Shown here: one piece after another, positions 45,713 to 54,396 of the stretch
Numbering within the stretch: position 1 is the stretch's first letter
How the letters are laid out: the number at the start of each line of letters is the position of its first letter
Source: Limnoraphis robusta CS-951
GTDB taxonomy: Bacteria > Cyanobacteriota > Cyanobacteriia > Cyanobacteriales > Microcoleaceae
Direction of reading: 5' to 3'
DNA length: 64,000 bases
Assembly (NCBI RefSeq): GCF_000972705.2
Contig: NZ_LATL02000301.1
Span: 8,078 to 72,077, forward strand
The notes under the pieces: model-generated
The model's input: the letters and a program-made list of their open reading frames with translations, nothing else
Told to the model about the DNA's origin: nothing
Database searches by the model: none
Program-made: the position numbers and the translations under genes

Positions 45713-47431
45713 ATGCAAATTTTTAATCAAATCCATTTCCGCAATTTAAGGGGAGATATTTTCGGAGGATTAACCGCCGCAGTTGTGGCTTTACCGATGG
45801 CTTTAGCCTTCGGAATTGCGTCCGGGGCGGGTGCTTCTGCGGGGTTATGGGGAGCAATATTAGTCGGGTTTTTTGCCGCAATATTAGGCGGTACACCGAG
45901 TTTAATTTCTGAACCTACAGGCCCAATGACGGTAATTGTCACCGCAGTGATTACGGAATTAGTCGCTAAAAATCCAGAAAACGGTTTAGCAATGGCTTTT
46001 ACTGTAATTATGATGGCGGGAATTTTTCAAATTCTATTTGGGGTTTTAAAACTCGGTAAATATATTACCATGCTGCCCTATAATGTCATTTCTGGATTTA
46101 TGTCAGGAATTGGCATCATTCTGATTTTTATGCAAATTGCACCTTTTCTCGGACAAGAAACCCCGAAAGGCGGTGTGCTTGGCGTTCTGAAAAATGCACC
46201 GATTCTCATGGCGAATATTAATCCCTGGGAAGCCATTTTAGGGTTGATTACGTTAGCGATTCTTTATTTATATCCCCGCAGTTTAAAACGGTTTGTTCCC
46301 CCTCAATTAGTGGCGTTAGTGATTGGAACAGTTATTTATTTGCTCTTCTTTGGTAACTTTGAGATTCGGACTATTGCGACGATTGGCGAAATTACTCCCG
46401 GTTTTCCCGATCTGCAAATGCCGACCTTTAGTGCTAATGATTTAAGGTTAATGTCTGTAAATGCTATCGTTTTAGGGATCGTGGGTTCAATTGATTGTTT
46501 GTTAACTTGTGTGGTTTCTGATAGTTTGACTCGGACTGAACACCAATCGAATAAAGAATTAATTGGGCAAGGAATAGCGAATTTAATCACGGGTTTATTT
46601 GGCGGAATTGCAGGTTCAGGCGCGACAACCGCAACCGTTGTTAGTATTCAAGCGGGTGGACGAACTGCTTTAGCGGGAATTGTTCGTGCTTTGGTGCTGT
46701 TAGTTGTTGTCTTAGGAGCGGCACCTTTAACGGCAGGTATTCCTCTGGCAGTTTTAGCCGGAATTGTTTTAAAAGTCGGGATTAATATTATTGACTGGGG
46801 ATTTCTCAAACGGGTTCACAAGATTTCTTGGAAGGCGGCAGGGATTGTTTACAGTGTGATTTTATTAACCGTATTTGTTGATTTAATGATCGCGGTTGCG
46901 GTCGGGGTATTTATTGCCAATATCTTAACGATTGATCGCCTGTCTGAACTGCAAACAGAGTCCGTTAAAGCCATTACAGATGCGGATGATCAAATTGTGT
47001 TGAATGCAGATGAAAAACAAATTTTAGACTTAGCCAATGGACGGGTTTTATTATTTCATCTCAGTGGGCCGATGATTTTTGGAGTTGCGAAAGCGATCGC
47101 AAGAGAACATAATGCAATTGCCAATTATGATGTTTTGATTGTGGATTTAGGGGAAGTTCCGGTTCTCGGAGTAACCTCTTCTTTAGCGATTGAAAATGCA
47201 ATTCAAGAGTCTCTAGATGCGGGTCGAGAAGTGTTAGTTGTAGGGGCGACTGGAAAGGTCAAACGTCGCTTAGAAAAACTCGGAATAGCAGGTTTAATTC
47301 CTGGACATCATTGGATGGGCGATCGCTTAACGGCTTTGAAAGCAGGTTTAACAATCGTTCGTCAAAAACAAAGTTACGCTTCAGATCCATCTGATTCAAC
47401 TGACCAAGCTGTTCTTGAAGAACAAATTTAG
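45713..47431 (+). CDS. bicA: Sodium-dependent bicarbonate transporter BicA (SulP family)
   Basis: A 572-residue SulP transporter. The ATG at 45713 has AAGGAAAA upstream; an in-frame TTG at 45692 is unlikely. The N-terminus MQIFNQIHFRNLRGDIFGGL and the block ISEPTGPMTVIVTAVITELV are near-identical in pattern to characterised cyanobacterial BicA. SIDCLLTCVVSDSLTRTEHQ matches the stretch carrying the Na+/bicarbonate residues (Asp258 and Thr262 in Synechococcus 7002 numbering). The C-terminal STAS domain reads VLLFHLSGPMIFGVAKAIAR. It supplies bicarbonate to the carbon-concentrating mechanism as a low-affinity, high-flux system. It is the last gene of the SulP-Usp-BicA operon. Confidence 0.93.
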   Translation: MQIFNQIHFRNLRGDIFGGLTAAVVALPMALAFGIASGAGASAGLWGAILVGFFAAILGGTPSLISEPTGPMTVIVTAVITELVAKNPENGLAMAFTVIMMAGIFQILFGVLKLGKYITMLPYNVISGFMSGIGIILIFMQIAPFLGQETPKGGVLGVLKNAPILMANINPWEAILGLITLAILYLYPRSLKRFVPPQLVALVIGTVIYLLFFGNFEIRTIATIGEITPGFPDLQMPTFSANDLRLMSVNAIVLGIVGSIDCLLTCVVSDSLTRTEHQSNKELIGQGIANLITGLFGGIAGSGATTATVVSIQAGGRTALAGIVRALVLLVVVLGAAPLTAGIPLAVLAGIVLKVGINIIDWGFLKRVHKISWKAAGIVYSVILLTVFVDLMIAVAVGVFIANILTIDRLSELQTESVKAITDADDQIVLNADEKQILDLANGRVLLFHLSGPMIFGVAKAIAREHNAIANYDVLIVDLGEVPVLGVTSSLAIENAIQESLDAGREVLVVGATGKVKRRLEKLGIAGLIPGHHWMGDRLTALKAGLTIVRQKQSYASDPSDSTDQAVLEEQI

Positions 47432-47506
47432 TTAACATTAGTTACAATCAGGGGTAATAAGAGCATTCTACATTTTCTAAACTTTATTGAGGATTGTAGT
47501 TAAACT

Positions 47507-47995
47507 ATGCAACTTTTACCCCATGAAACCTTTACCCTTAGAAGCCGAGAACCCCTCTCAAAGATCATTGAGAAATTAGAGGCGAAAATTGAACCCCAAA
47601 AGATAATTCGTTGGGGTTTTTCCCGTCGTCATCTTCCCTATGAAGGAACAATTTCTCACTCGGGTTTTCAAATTCATCGAATTATTCATTATCGCAACTC
47701 GTTTTTACCGATCATTCGAGGAAAATTTGAATCTTTACCAAACGAAACGCTGGTTCATATTACTATGCGGTTACATCCCTTTGTAATGACTTTCTTGATT
47801 TTTGTCTTTTCAACATTATATAGCTTATCACTCGCTGTCTTTTTCTCCGAGATTTTGTCTGGAAATGTACCTGTATTTGAAGCTGTGTTGTTTTTAGGAT
47901 TCCCTCTTTTCACATTATTTTCATTTTGGTGTGTGTTTTGGTATGAAGTCAATCGCAGTCGCCGCGAATTAACCCAAATTATTCAGGGAGCATAA
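47507..47995 (+). CDS. Small membrane protein of unknown function
   Basis: A 162-residue protein, not recognised. The N-terminal ~90 residues are soluble and basic (SKIIEKLEAKIEPQ, IIRWGFSRRHLPYEG). Two membrane helices follow (about 93-117, LHPFVMTFLIFVFSTLYSLS, and 125-148, VFEAVLFLGFPLFTLFSFWC), ending in a short charged tail. No catalytic motif is visible. It begins 75 bases after bicA on the same strand and is followed 37 bases on by a similar-sized two-helix membrane protein, so the three small genes here may form a unit. Functional inference is not possible. Confidence 0.72.
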   Translation: MQLLPHETFTLRSREPLSKIIEKLEAKIEPQKIIRWGFSRRHLPYEGTISHSGFQIHRIIHYRNSFLPIIRGKFESLPNETLVHITMRLHPFVMTFLIFVFSTLYSLSLAVFFSEILSGNVPVFEAVLFLGFPLFTLFSFWCVFWYEVNRSRRELTQIIQGA

Positions 47996-48032
47996 AATAG
48001 CTTTTCAAGATGTAATTTAGTTCAATACTATA

Positions 48033-48536
48033 ATGAAAATTATCGAACAGACTTCAACTCACCTGATTCTTAAAGATTCTGTGACATCAGCTTGGGGAAT
48101 CCGATTAGTTTCTACTCCTTTTTTAATTTTGGGGTGTCTGGGATTATTTTTAGTCATCAGTGAACAAACGTTTCCGAGTTTCTTCATTGTCTTTTGTCTT
48201 TTGTTTGGTATTTTTGGCGTTTTTTTTACTGCTGTTACAACAGTTATACTGGATAAAAATAAAAATAAACTAAGTATAAAAGTTCAAAGATTATTCAGAA
48301 CAAAAAAAGACGAATATTCATTGAATGAGGTTAGTCTGCGAGTCCATAAGACTCCTTGGAAGGTTAAAGATTATTCGTCTTTTTTAATTGTCAAAAAGGA
48401 ATCAATCTATGTTATTATTTTAGAAATAGCCTCAAGTTCTAAAAAAATTAAATTGTCGGGTAATTACAGTTTTACTCAAAATGAAGCGGTTAAAACTGCC
48501 AATATGATCAGAACTTTTCTAAATCAATCTCGATAA
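48033..48536 (+). CDS. Small two-helix membrane protein of unknown function
   Basis: A 167-residue protein. Two adjacent hydrophobic helices occupy about residues 24-41 and 50-72 (IRLVSTPFLILGCLGLFLVI, FFIVFCLLFGIFGVFFTAVT). A soluble beta-rich C-terminal part follows (about 73-165: ILDKNKNKLSIKVQRLFRTK and onward). The layout, membrane hairpin plus cytoplasmic beta domain, recalls PH-like or DUF304-like membrane proteins, but I do not recognise it firmly. It is co-oriented with its neighbours and shows no motif for catalysis. Confidence 0.7.
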   Translation: MKIIEQTSTHLILKDSVTSAWGIRLVSTPFLILGCLGLFLVISEQTFPSFFIVFCLLFGIFGVFFTAVTTVILDKNKNKLSIKVQRLFRTKKDEYSLNEVSLRVHKTPWKVKDYSSFLIVKKESIYVIILEIASSSKKIKLSGNYSFTQNEAVKTANMIRTFLNQSR

Positions 48537-48612
48537 AATCACAACCCGCTTAACTCAAAGTAATAAAATCTCTAACCATCTGCTTGACTCTATTCTTTTC
48601 ATTTAAAAAAAC

Positions 48613-49059
48613 ATGAAATACAAAGGTTTTATTCAAATTAATCATCATAATGAATTGGCGTTTGAAGAACTCTTTAACGCGGTGATAATAGAATTATTAA
48701 GCGATCAGACGAACTTAGCAATATGGCTGATGAACGAGATTGATTTTTCGTTGTTTAATGCTCAAAAAATTGGAGCCGAATCTCCCTTTAAAGGAAGTAA
48801 TAGCGTCCTCGCAGGCGAGGGTTTACTGATTAAAGTCTCACCCAATACTATCGATGAATTAATACAAACTTTCTCGACAGGTTATTTAACCTCTGAAGTT
48901 TTACATCTACAAATAGAAGCTGATCATTCACTTCAATTTGAAGCTTATGATCATTTTGAATGTATTTTTTTCGGAAATAAAATCTCCCTAGAATTGCTTG
49001 AAAATCTCAAAAGTCGTGGTGTTATTGATCATTATGAAATTTGTCAGGAAGAAAGTTAA
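48613..49059 (+). CDS. Hypothetical soluble protein
   Basis: A 148-residue acidic protein, not recognised. It has no signal peptide or membrane helix. Segments such as NELAFEELFNAVIIELLSDQ and EVLHLQIEADHSLQFEAYDH suggest an alternating alpha/beta fold. It is the third in a row of small co-oriented genes after bicA (77 bases from the preceding stop). The ATG is poorly supported by a Shine-Dalgarno (ATTTAAAAAAAC). A coding call rests on length, good codon structure and absence of a better frame. Confidence 0.65.
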   Translation: MKYKGFIQINHHNELAFEELFNAVIIELLSDQTNLAIWLMNEIDFSLFNAQKIGAESPFKGSNSVLAGEGLLIKVSPNTIDELIQTFSTGYLTSEVLHLQIEADHSLQFEAYDHFECIFFGNKISLELLENLKSRGVIDHYEICQEES

Positions 49060-49205
49060 CAATCCGTTAAATTGTGGGGTGAAATTCATCTCAAATTGTT
49101 CAATTTCACTTCCCGACTGCATATTTTTGTAAATTTTACAACATATTTTTACAATTTGTTATCATAAACTCATCAACCAGGGTACAAGTTCAGAGGAAAG
49201 TCAAG

Positions 49206-50882
49206 ATGAGAGTTCCACTTATTGAGAAGCCTGTTGTCGGTTCAGTCACAACCACAGTGGGTGAATATCTCGTTAGTCAACTCGAAGCGGTTGGAGTGCG
49301 TCACGTTTTCGGAGTTCCCGGCGATTATGTTCTCGACTTAATGGATATAATGGTTGAGAGTTCGATGCAGTTAGTCGGCACTTGTAATGAACTGAATGCA
49401 GGTTACGCGGCGGATGCTTATGCGCGTTTAAATGGCGTGGGTGCGTTGTGTGTTACCTACGGCGTGGGGGGATTAAGTGTCGTTAACGCTTTGGCGGGTG
49501 CCTACGCAGAAGAAGTTCCCGTGATTGTTATTAGTGGAGCGCCGCGAACTTCTGCTAAAGGAAAACACCTGTTAATGCACCATACGACAGGGGATTATAA
49601 CCTACAACTTTCGATTTTAGAAAAAGTCACGATAGCGGCAGTTACGCTTACCAATGCAGAACAAGCGCCCGCCCAAATTGATCGAACCATTGCGGCTTGT
49701 TTGCGTTACAAACGCCCCGTTTATATCGAAATTCCAGTAGATATGGTGGCTCAACCTTGCGTTACGCCTCTGAGTTTTGAACGTCCTAATCCTTTAGTGA
49801 GTGATGTTCAAGCCCTGAATGAAGCGATTAACGAAGCCGTAGAATGGTTAGAAAACTCAGAACATCCTGTTATTTTAGCAGGAGTTGAGTTACATCGCTA
49901 CGGCATCCAGAAAAAACTTCATCAATTAGTTGAAACGACAGGATATCCGATAGCCAGTACGTTATTAGGAAAATCGAGTATTTCCGAACTTCATCCTCAA
50001 TTTATTGGAAATTATGCCGGGGCGTTGAGTCGAGATTATGTGCGAAATCGAGTCGAAAGTGCTGATTGTATTTTGTGTTTGGGTGCGATTATGTCCGACA
50101 TGAATTTAGGCGGTTATACGGCTAAACTCAAAGAAAGTCAGTTGATTAATGCTAATTCTGAAAAGGTTAAAATCAAGCATCATTATTATTATCCGATTGA
50201 TTTGGGGGACTTTATTGACGGTTTGATTGCTAAACTTTCCCGGAAATCTTATGACAGCTTAGACATCCAACCCGCATCTCAACTGTTGTCGAAATCTTTT
50301 CAGGTTCAACCGGAACATAAAATTACGAATGCTCGTTTTTATGAACGGATGAACCATTTTGTCGGTGATAATAGCACCGTCATTGCTGAAACGGGAGATG
50401 CAATTATTGCGACAATTGATTTACTGATTCATGCTGATACTCGGTTTATTGGACAGGCGTTTTATATGTCGATTGGCTATACTCTCCCGGCTTGTTTGGG
50501 TGCTGCATTAGCGCGTCCACAAAATCGAGTGATTTTGTTTATTGGGGATGGTTCATTTCAAATGACTTGTCAAGAACTTTCCACGATGATTCGCTTAGGG
50601 TTGAATCCGATTATTTTCCTGATTAATAACGATGGTTATACCATTGAACGGATGATCCATGATGGTTCTTATAATGATATTCAACCCTGGAAATATCATC
50701 AGCTTCCGCAAGTTTTTGGGGAAAGTATCAATTGTGAGGTACGAACAGAAGGAGAATTAGAAGATGCTTTGAAAAAGGCTTCTGAGCATCGGGATCGCTT
50801 GTGTTTTATTGAGGTTCATTTAGATCGATTTGATTGTTGTCAAACCTTAGCCCGTTTGACTCAAGCTGTTCGTCAGAATTAA
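49206..50882 (+). CDS. ThDP-dependent 2-oxo acid decarboxylase (pyruvate/indolepyruvate decarboxylase-like)
   Basis: A 558-residue enzyme with the three ThDP domains. The PYR domain carries the catalytic Glu in GTCNELNAGYAADAYARLNG and the His pair in HLLMHHTTGDYNLQ, a mark of non-oxidative decarboxylases. The PP domain has the ThDP motif GDGSFQMTCQELSTMIRLGL followed by NPIIFLINNDGYTIERMIHD. It would release CO2 from pyruvate, indolepyruvate or a phenylpyruvate-like acid to give an aldehyde. Substrate cannot be assigned. A zinc alcohol dehydrogenase lies far away at 8.7 kb, so an ethanol pathway is not indicated by linkage. It is likely cytosolic; a Shine-Dalgarno GAGGAAAG precedes the ATG. 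Confidence 0.92.
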   Translation: MRVPLIEKPVVGSVTTTVGEYLVSQLEAVGVRHVFGVPGDYVLDLMDIMVESSMQLVGTCNELNAGYAADAYARLNGVGALCVTYGVGGLSVVNALAGAYAEEVPVIVISGAPRTSAKGKHLLMHHTTGDYNLQLSILEKVTIAAVTLTNAEQAPAQIDRTIAACLRYKRPVYIEIPVDMVAQPCVTPLSFERPNPLVSDVQALNEAINEAVEWLENSEHPVILAGVELHRYGIQKKLHQLVETTGYPIASTLLGKSSISELHPQFIGNYAGALSRDYVRNRVESADCILCLGAIMSDMNLGGYTAKLKESQLINANSEKVKIKHHYYYPIDLGDFIDGLIAKLSRKSYDSLDIQPASQLLSKSFQVQPEHKITNARFYERMNHFVGDNSTVIAETGDAIIATIDLLIHADTRFIGQAFYMSIGYTLPACLGAALARPQNRVILFIGDGSFQMTCQELSTMIRLGLNPIIFLINNDGYTIERMIHDGSYNDIQPWKYHQLPQVFGESINCEVRTEGELEDALKKASEHRDRLCFIEVHLDRFDCCQTLARLTQAVRQN

Positions 50883-50957
50883 TTTGATTTGAAAAGAATA
50901 GAAAAAGGGTTACGGCTTTGTTAATCTTTATAAAAACAGAGCCGTTTCCTCTATATT

Positions 50958-51698
50958 TTAATCGGGAAAAATACGCTCTAAAAATTCTACAATTTCCGAC
51001 CAAGCAGCAGTTGTTACCACTGGATCATAACGATACCCATCATCGCGCATAAACGTATGTTCGGCTTCGTAGGAAACAATTTTGTGAGGAATATTTGCCT
51101 TTTCGAGTTCATTTTTAATCGTTTGACGGTCATTTTCAGGCGTATGAGGATCACGGGTTCCAAACACAACTAACATCTCGCCTTTAATCTCTGAAACTCG
51201 CTGAATCGTATCTGCAACGCCTTGACCTAATTTACCACTGGGAACGCCTGTCGGATAACAACAAACAGAAGCTTTGATTTCACTTTGAAAAGCCGTTCTA
51301 AAGGCTAAATGTCCGCCAATACAAAAGCCTAACGTCCCAATTTTATCGGCAGCAACAGAACTTTCTGCCTTCAAAAATTCTATCACAGCACGAGCATCAC
51401 GATCATAACTTTCAATAGCAGTTCGACGGGCATCGTCATTTCCTTGCATTCGCCCTAAATCATCGGGTTCGATCACTTGACCAATGGGTTCAATGCGATG
51501 AAAAATTTCCGGTGCGGCGACAACATAACCATATCCCGCTAAATAGTTAGCCAGACGAATAATCGGCCCACCTAACTGATAAATATCACTGTAGAAGACA
51601 ATACCGGGATAAACGCCTGAAGGTTTAGGGGCTGCGATATAAACCCGCATTAAACTGTCATCTACTCTTAAGTCAATATTGCGGCTTGTGATTTGCAC
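50958..51698 (-). CDS. Dienelactone hydrolase family protein
   Basis: A 246-residue alpha/beta hydrolase from a GTG start. The nucleophile elbow is GTLGFCIGGHLAFRT, with Cys as in dienelactone hydrolases; the Asp lies in VVFGTRDPHTPENDR and the His in YEAEHTFMRDDGYR. The N-terminal strand VYIAAPKPSGVYPGIVFYSD is also family-typical. It hydrolyses an ester or lactone of unknown identity. It is convergent with the decarboxylase gene (75 bases apart) and divergent from the flavoprotein gene. No localisation signal is present, so cytosolic. Confidence 0.92.
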   Translation of the reverse strand: MQITSRNIDLRVDDSLMRVYIAAPKPSGVYPGIVFYSDIYQLGGPIIRLANYLAGYGYVVAAPEIFHRIEPIGQVIEPDDLGRMQGNDDARRTAIESYDRDARAVIEFLKAESSVAADKIGTLGFCIGGHLAFRTAFQSEIKASVCCYPTGVPSGKLGQGVADTIQRVSEIKGEMLVVFGTRDPHTPENDRQTIKNELEKANIPHKIVSYEAEHTFMRDDGYRYDPVVTTAAWSEIVEFLERIFPD

Positions 51699-51815
51699 TT
51701 AAAAGTTCACCCCTGATTAAAATTTTTATTAGTTTAACAGGGATTTTCTCAAAGATGCTATTTTCTTTAGAATGCGATCGCTTTAAGCTAGGAATTGTTG
51801 TGTACAACTCTTAAG

Positions 51816-52394
51816 ATGATCCTTGCGCCTTGGCGAGAACCTTTAGCCCGTGCTTTGCATCGAAATCGTAGTTTAGCTTATTCTCGTTATTTTCAACTGG
51901 CAACGGTTCGCAGTGATGGGCGTCCTGCCAACCGCACTGTTGTATTTCGGGGGTTTTTAGAGAATACAAATCAACTAAAAATGATTACGGATAGCCGCAG
52001 TCAAAAAGTCGAGGAAATTGCAGGAAATCCTTGGGGAGAAGCCTGTTGGTATTTTCCGAAAACTCGTGAACAATTCCGTTTATCGGGTCAACTGACATTA
52101 ATTACGGCTGAATATCACGCTCCGATTTTATTGCAAGCCCGTCAAACTATTTGGCAAGATCTCTCTGATAATGCTCGATCCCAATTTTACTGGCCTTCAC
52201 CGGGTCAATCCCGTGTAGATGAGGCTGAGTTTACCCCGCCAGAAGCCTTTCCGATGGAACCCCCTGCTGATTTTTGTTTGTTGCTGCTCGAAGCTGAACA
52301 AGTGGATCACTTAGAATTGCGGGGGGAACCTCAGAACCGTTATTTGTACTGGCGAGAGGAGAATCACTGGTTAACTCAAGAGGTCAACCCTTAA
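51816..52394 (+). CDS. Pyridoxamine 5'-phosphate oxidase-family flavoprotein
   Basis: About 192 residues from the ATG at 51816; a TTG 21 bases upstream is less convincing. FMN-binding split-barrel motifs are [40 protein letters not shown] and [20 protein letters not shown]. The C-terminus ([30 protein letters not shown]) matches the cyanobacterial/plant PNPOx-like subgroup rather than true PdxH. It probably binds FMN and oxidises or reduces a small substrate, not proven to be pyridoxamine phosphate. Its 3' end overlaps the 3' end of cysE on the other strand by 11 bases. Confidence 0.87.
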   Translation: MILAPWREPLARALHRNRSLAYSRYFQLATVRSDGRPANRTVVFRGFLENTNQLKMITDSRSQKVEEIAGNPWGEACWYFPKTREQFRLSGQLTLITAEYHAPILLQARQTIWQDLSDNARSQFYWPSPGQSRVDEAEFTPPEAFPMEPPADFCLLLLEAEQVDHLELRGEPQNRYLYWREENHWLTQEVNP

Positions 52395-53214
52395 TACACT
52401 TATCTAAATGCCAAATTCCCGAACCATCGAGAAACTCTAAAATCGCTTTATCCTTGAGACTGCAACAAATTTCCCCGGAACTGCAATCAACTTCTGACTC
52501 TTGGGAGTCGTTAACAAGATTTTTTTGGGGAGTCAAGGATAGAGAAGATTCACTTAAAACCACAGTGGGAACTCTAGAAAGCTGATCGTTGAGAGTGTGA
52601 ACCTGATTTTCGAGAGCTTCTATTCGATCCATTAAAGTCCGAATCACAACAGCTTCAGAATCCGGTAAGCTACCATGTTCGAGGGGATCAACCCGTACAC
52701 CCGAACGGTAGACCACTCGTCCTGGAATTCCGACAACGGTACAATCAGAAGGAACATCTCGCAATACAACCGAACCCGCACCGATGCGGACGTTATTGCC
52801 GATTTGGATATTCCCGAGAACTTTAGCACCTGCACCCACAACAACATTTTCCCCCAAGGTAGGGTGTCGTTTGCCGCTTTCTTTTCCCGTTCCACCCAGA
52901 GTGACTCCCTGATAGATCAGACAATAGTCTCCAATAATTGCTGTTTCACCGACAACAACCCCCATGCCATGATCGATGAAAACACCCGTGCCAATGGTTG
53001 CGCCGGGATGAATTTCAATCCCCGTTAGAAAGCGAGCGATATGGGAGATTAGTCGAGGAATAAAAGGCATTCCCAGACTGTACAACCAATGGGCTAGACG
53101 GTGAAACAACAACGCTTGAAGCCCTGGATAACAAAACAGGACTTCTAGCCAGTTCCGAGCCGCAGGATCGCGCTCGAATATTATGCGGAAGTCAGCTAAA
53201 TGGCTCTTGAACAC
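52384..53214 (-). CDS. cysE: Serine O-acetyltransferase
   Basis: A 276-residue CysE from a GTG start ([20 protein letters not shown] matches the family N-terminus). It makes O-acetylserine for cysteine synthesis. The left-handed parallel beta-helix (about 60-185) contains [40 protein letters not shown] and [20 protein letters not shown]. Residues beyond about 190 form an unusual ~85-residue extension: a coiled-coil stretch ([20 protein letters not shown]) followed by a Cys-containing tail ([16 protein letters not shown]). The normal C-terminus mediates cysteine synthase binding and feedback; its replacement is notable. It is convergent with the PNPOx-like gene. Confidence 0.93.
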   Translation of the reverse strand: MFKSHLADFRIIFERDPAARNWLEVLFCYPGLQALLFHRLAHWLYSLGMPFIPRLISHIARFLTGIEIHPGATIGTGVFIDHGMGVVVGETAIIGDYCLIYQGVTLGGTGKESGKRHPTLGENVVVGAGAKVLGNIQIGNNVRIGAGSVVLRDVPSDCTVVGIPGRVVYRSGVRVDPLEHGSLPDSEAVVIRTLMDRIEALENQVHTLNDQLSRVPTVVLSESSLSLTPQKNLVNDSQESEVDCSSGEICCSLKDKAILEFLDGSGIWHLDKCIKG

Positions 53215-53354
53215 GATTCTAAATGTTTGTCAGACCACTAATCTATATTAGTCGATCTTGGTCTCACAGCGATTCAACAGATAGAGAGAATTCCGAATTC
53301 TGAGGATCGTCTTTCACTGCTTTATAAAACTGATATAACGCGGTACAAACCGTG

Positions 53355-53795
53355 TTAATGTTTACTTCCTGCATCACCCCGGACTGTCGGCAGCACCCGG
53401 TCAGACAGGCTTTTTACCGAGAAGCCCTCGGCATAATGTAATAAATTCAGACTCGCATTATAGTCACGATCTTTGACTTCACCGCAAACCTGACAATTGA
53501 AAACTCGTTCTTTCAGTGCTATTTCTTGAACGTGACCGCAACTTGAACAGGTTTTAGTTGACGGGTAAAATCTATAGCGCAAAAACTACAACTGAGCCGT
53601 ACCACGAGGATTTATACTCGACTTGGCGGCGAATTTCATAAAAAGCAGAATCGGCAATAGCACCCGCTAATTTATGATTTTTCATCATCCCAGAAACATT
53701 CAAGTCTTCTAACCCGATGACTGCGTGGTTTTTGCATAGCCATGAGGTTAGTTTGTGAATTGTATCTAGGACAGCATAAATCTAGGCTACTCGCA
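53355..53795 (-). pseudogene. tnpB: Decayed tnpB (5' deleted and frameshifted)
   Basis: Two abutting frames on the minus strand reconstruct the last third of a TnpB. The first, [20 protein letters not shown] then [20 protein letters not shown] and [20 protein letters not shown] (53775 to about 53585), includes RuvC-II Glu. A one-base shift leads into [20 protein letters not shown] with the zinc ribbon CSSCG/CQVCG and RuvC-III Asp in VKDRDYNASLNLL. About 280 N-terminal residues are missing and a TAG interrupts the frame just upstream. No function remains. The sequence resembles TnpB of IS607-type elements. Confidence 0.85.
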
Positions 53796-53809
53796 GTCAA
53801 GTTCATCCG

Positions 53810-54052
53810 TTAAATCCTTATTCTATCCGTTTTTAGTATTGCTCGAATGTCTTCGACCATTTCTGGCTGTGGCGAAAGTTCTTTTGGGTTGAGAACAATC
53901 AACTCACAATTTCTAAGGTCATATCTACGCTGTCGATCTGGGGGGTTTTTATGGCGTGCGATCATAGCCTTGTTTCCCCCTACACCCCTAATCCTAACAT
54001 TTACCCCCAAATATTTAGCGGCTTGTCTTCGCGGCTTCAGGTACTTGGTCAT
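53810..54052 (-). pseudogene. Possible IS607-type transposase N-terminal fragment
   Basis: An 80-residue frame. KPRRQAAKYLGVNVR followed by PPDRQRRYDL resembles the MerR-like DNA-binding start of IS607 serine-recombinase transposases (xAAxxLGVxxxTL...GQRRYD), with the linking segment garbled as though frameshifted. The catalytic serine-recombinase domain is absent; the remaining residues (NCELIVLNPKELSPQPEMVE) are unrelated to it. I therefore call it a remnant. It could instead be a chance frame. It precedes the tnpB remnant directly. Confidence 0.4.
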
Positions 54053-54396
54053 CTAATTGTGGTTATTAACGCACCTAGAGTAGCGTGTTGTACCTGAAAC
54101 TGTCAATTAAGTCTTAGCTCCTATAGAAGTCTGAACACAGTTACCAGTCACCCTGGGCCTGACGGCACGATTTGTCAGTTGGATTAATAAACATCAACTT
54201 TCCGCACTTCTCCCTGTATCTCAGCCCAGAGGAATAGTTCCTAGAGAATGTTTTCCTAAATTGCTTGTTTAACATACTACACTTTGAAGTGCAGCCGCAA
54301 GTCACGAAAATTTTCTCTGTTTGTGTGTCTGTGTGGCGCGTGTTTTTTATTCAGATTCAGCTTCTTGGAGAAAGTGGGTATTTAATTGAGTGAAAT

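Larger units (their letters stand above)
53355..54052 (-). mobile_element. Remnant of an IS607-like element
   Basis: The tnpB remnant is preceded on the same strand by a short frame with an IS607-transposase-like start (see next entry). Order and strand (tnpA then tnpB) match IS607-type organisation. Both genes are broken, and ends cannot be fixed. A 38-base block near 53800-53840 is shared with the second TnpB element. Confidence 0.55.

Noticed and set aside
49206..50882. Acetolactate synthase as the identity of the ThDP enzyme
   Set aside because: The His-His motif (LMHHTTG) and overall pattern fit pyruvate/indolepyruvate decarboxylases, and the usual ALS FAD-domain motifs are not evident.
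53847..54056. 69-residue plus-strand frame over the IS607-like remnant
   Set aside because: It is the antisense of the transposase-like remnant and has no Shine-Dalgarno or family match.
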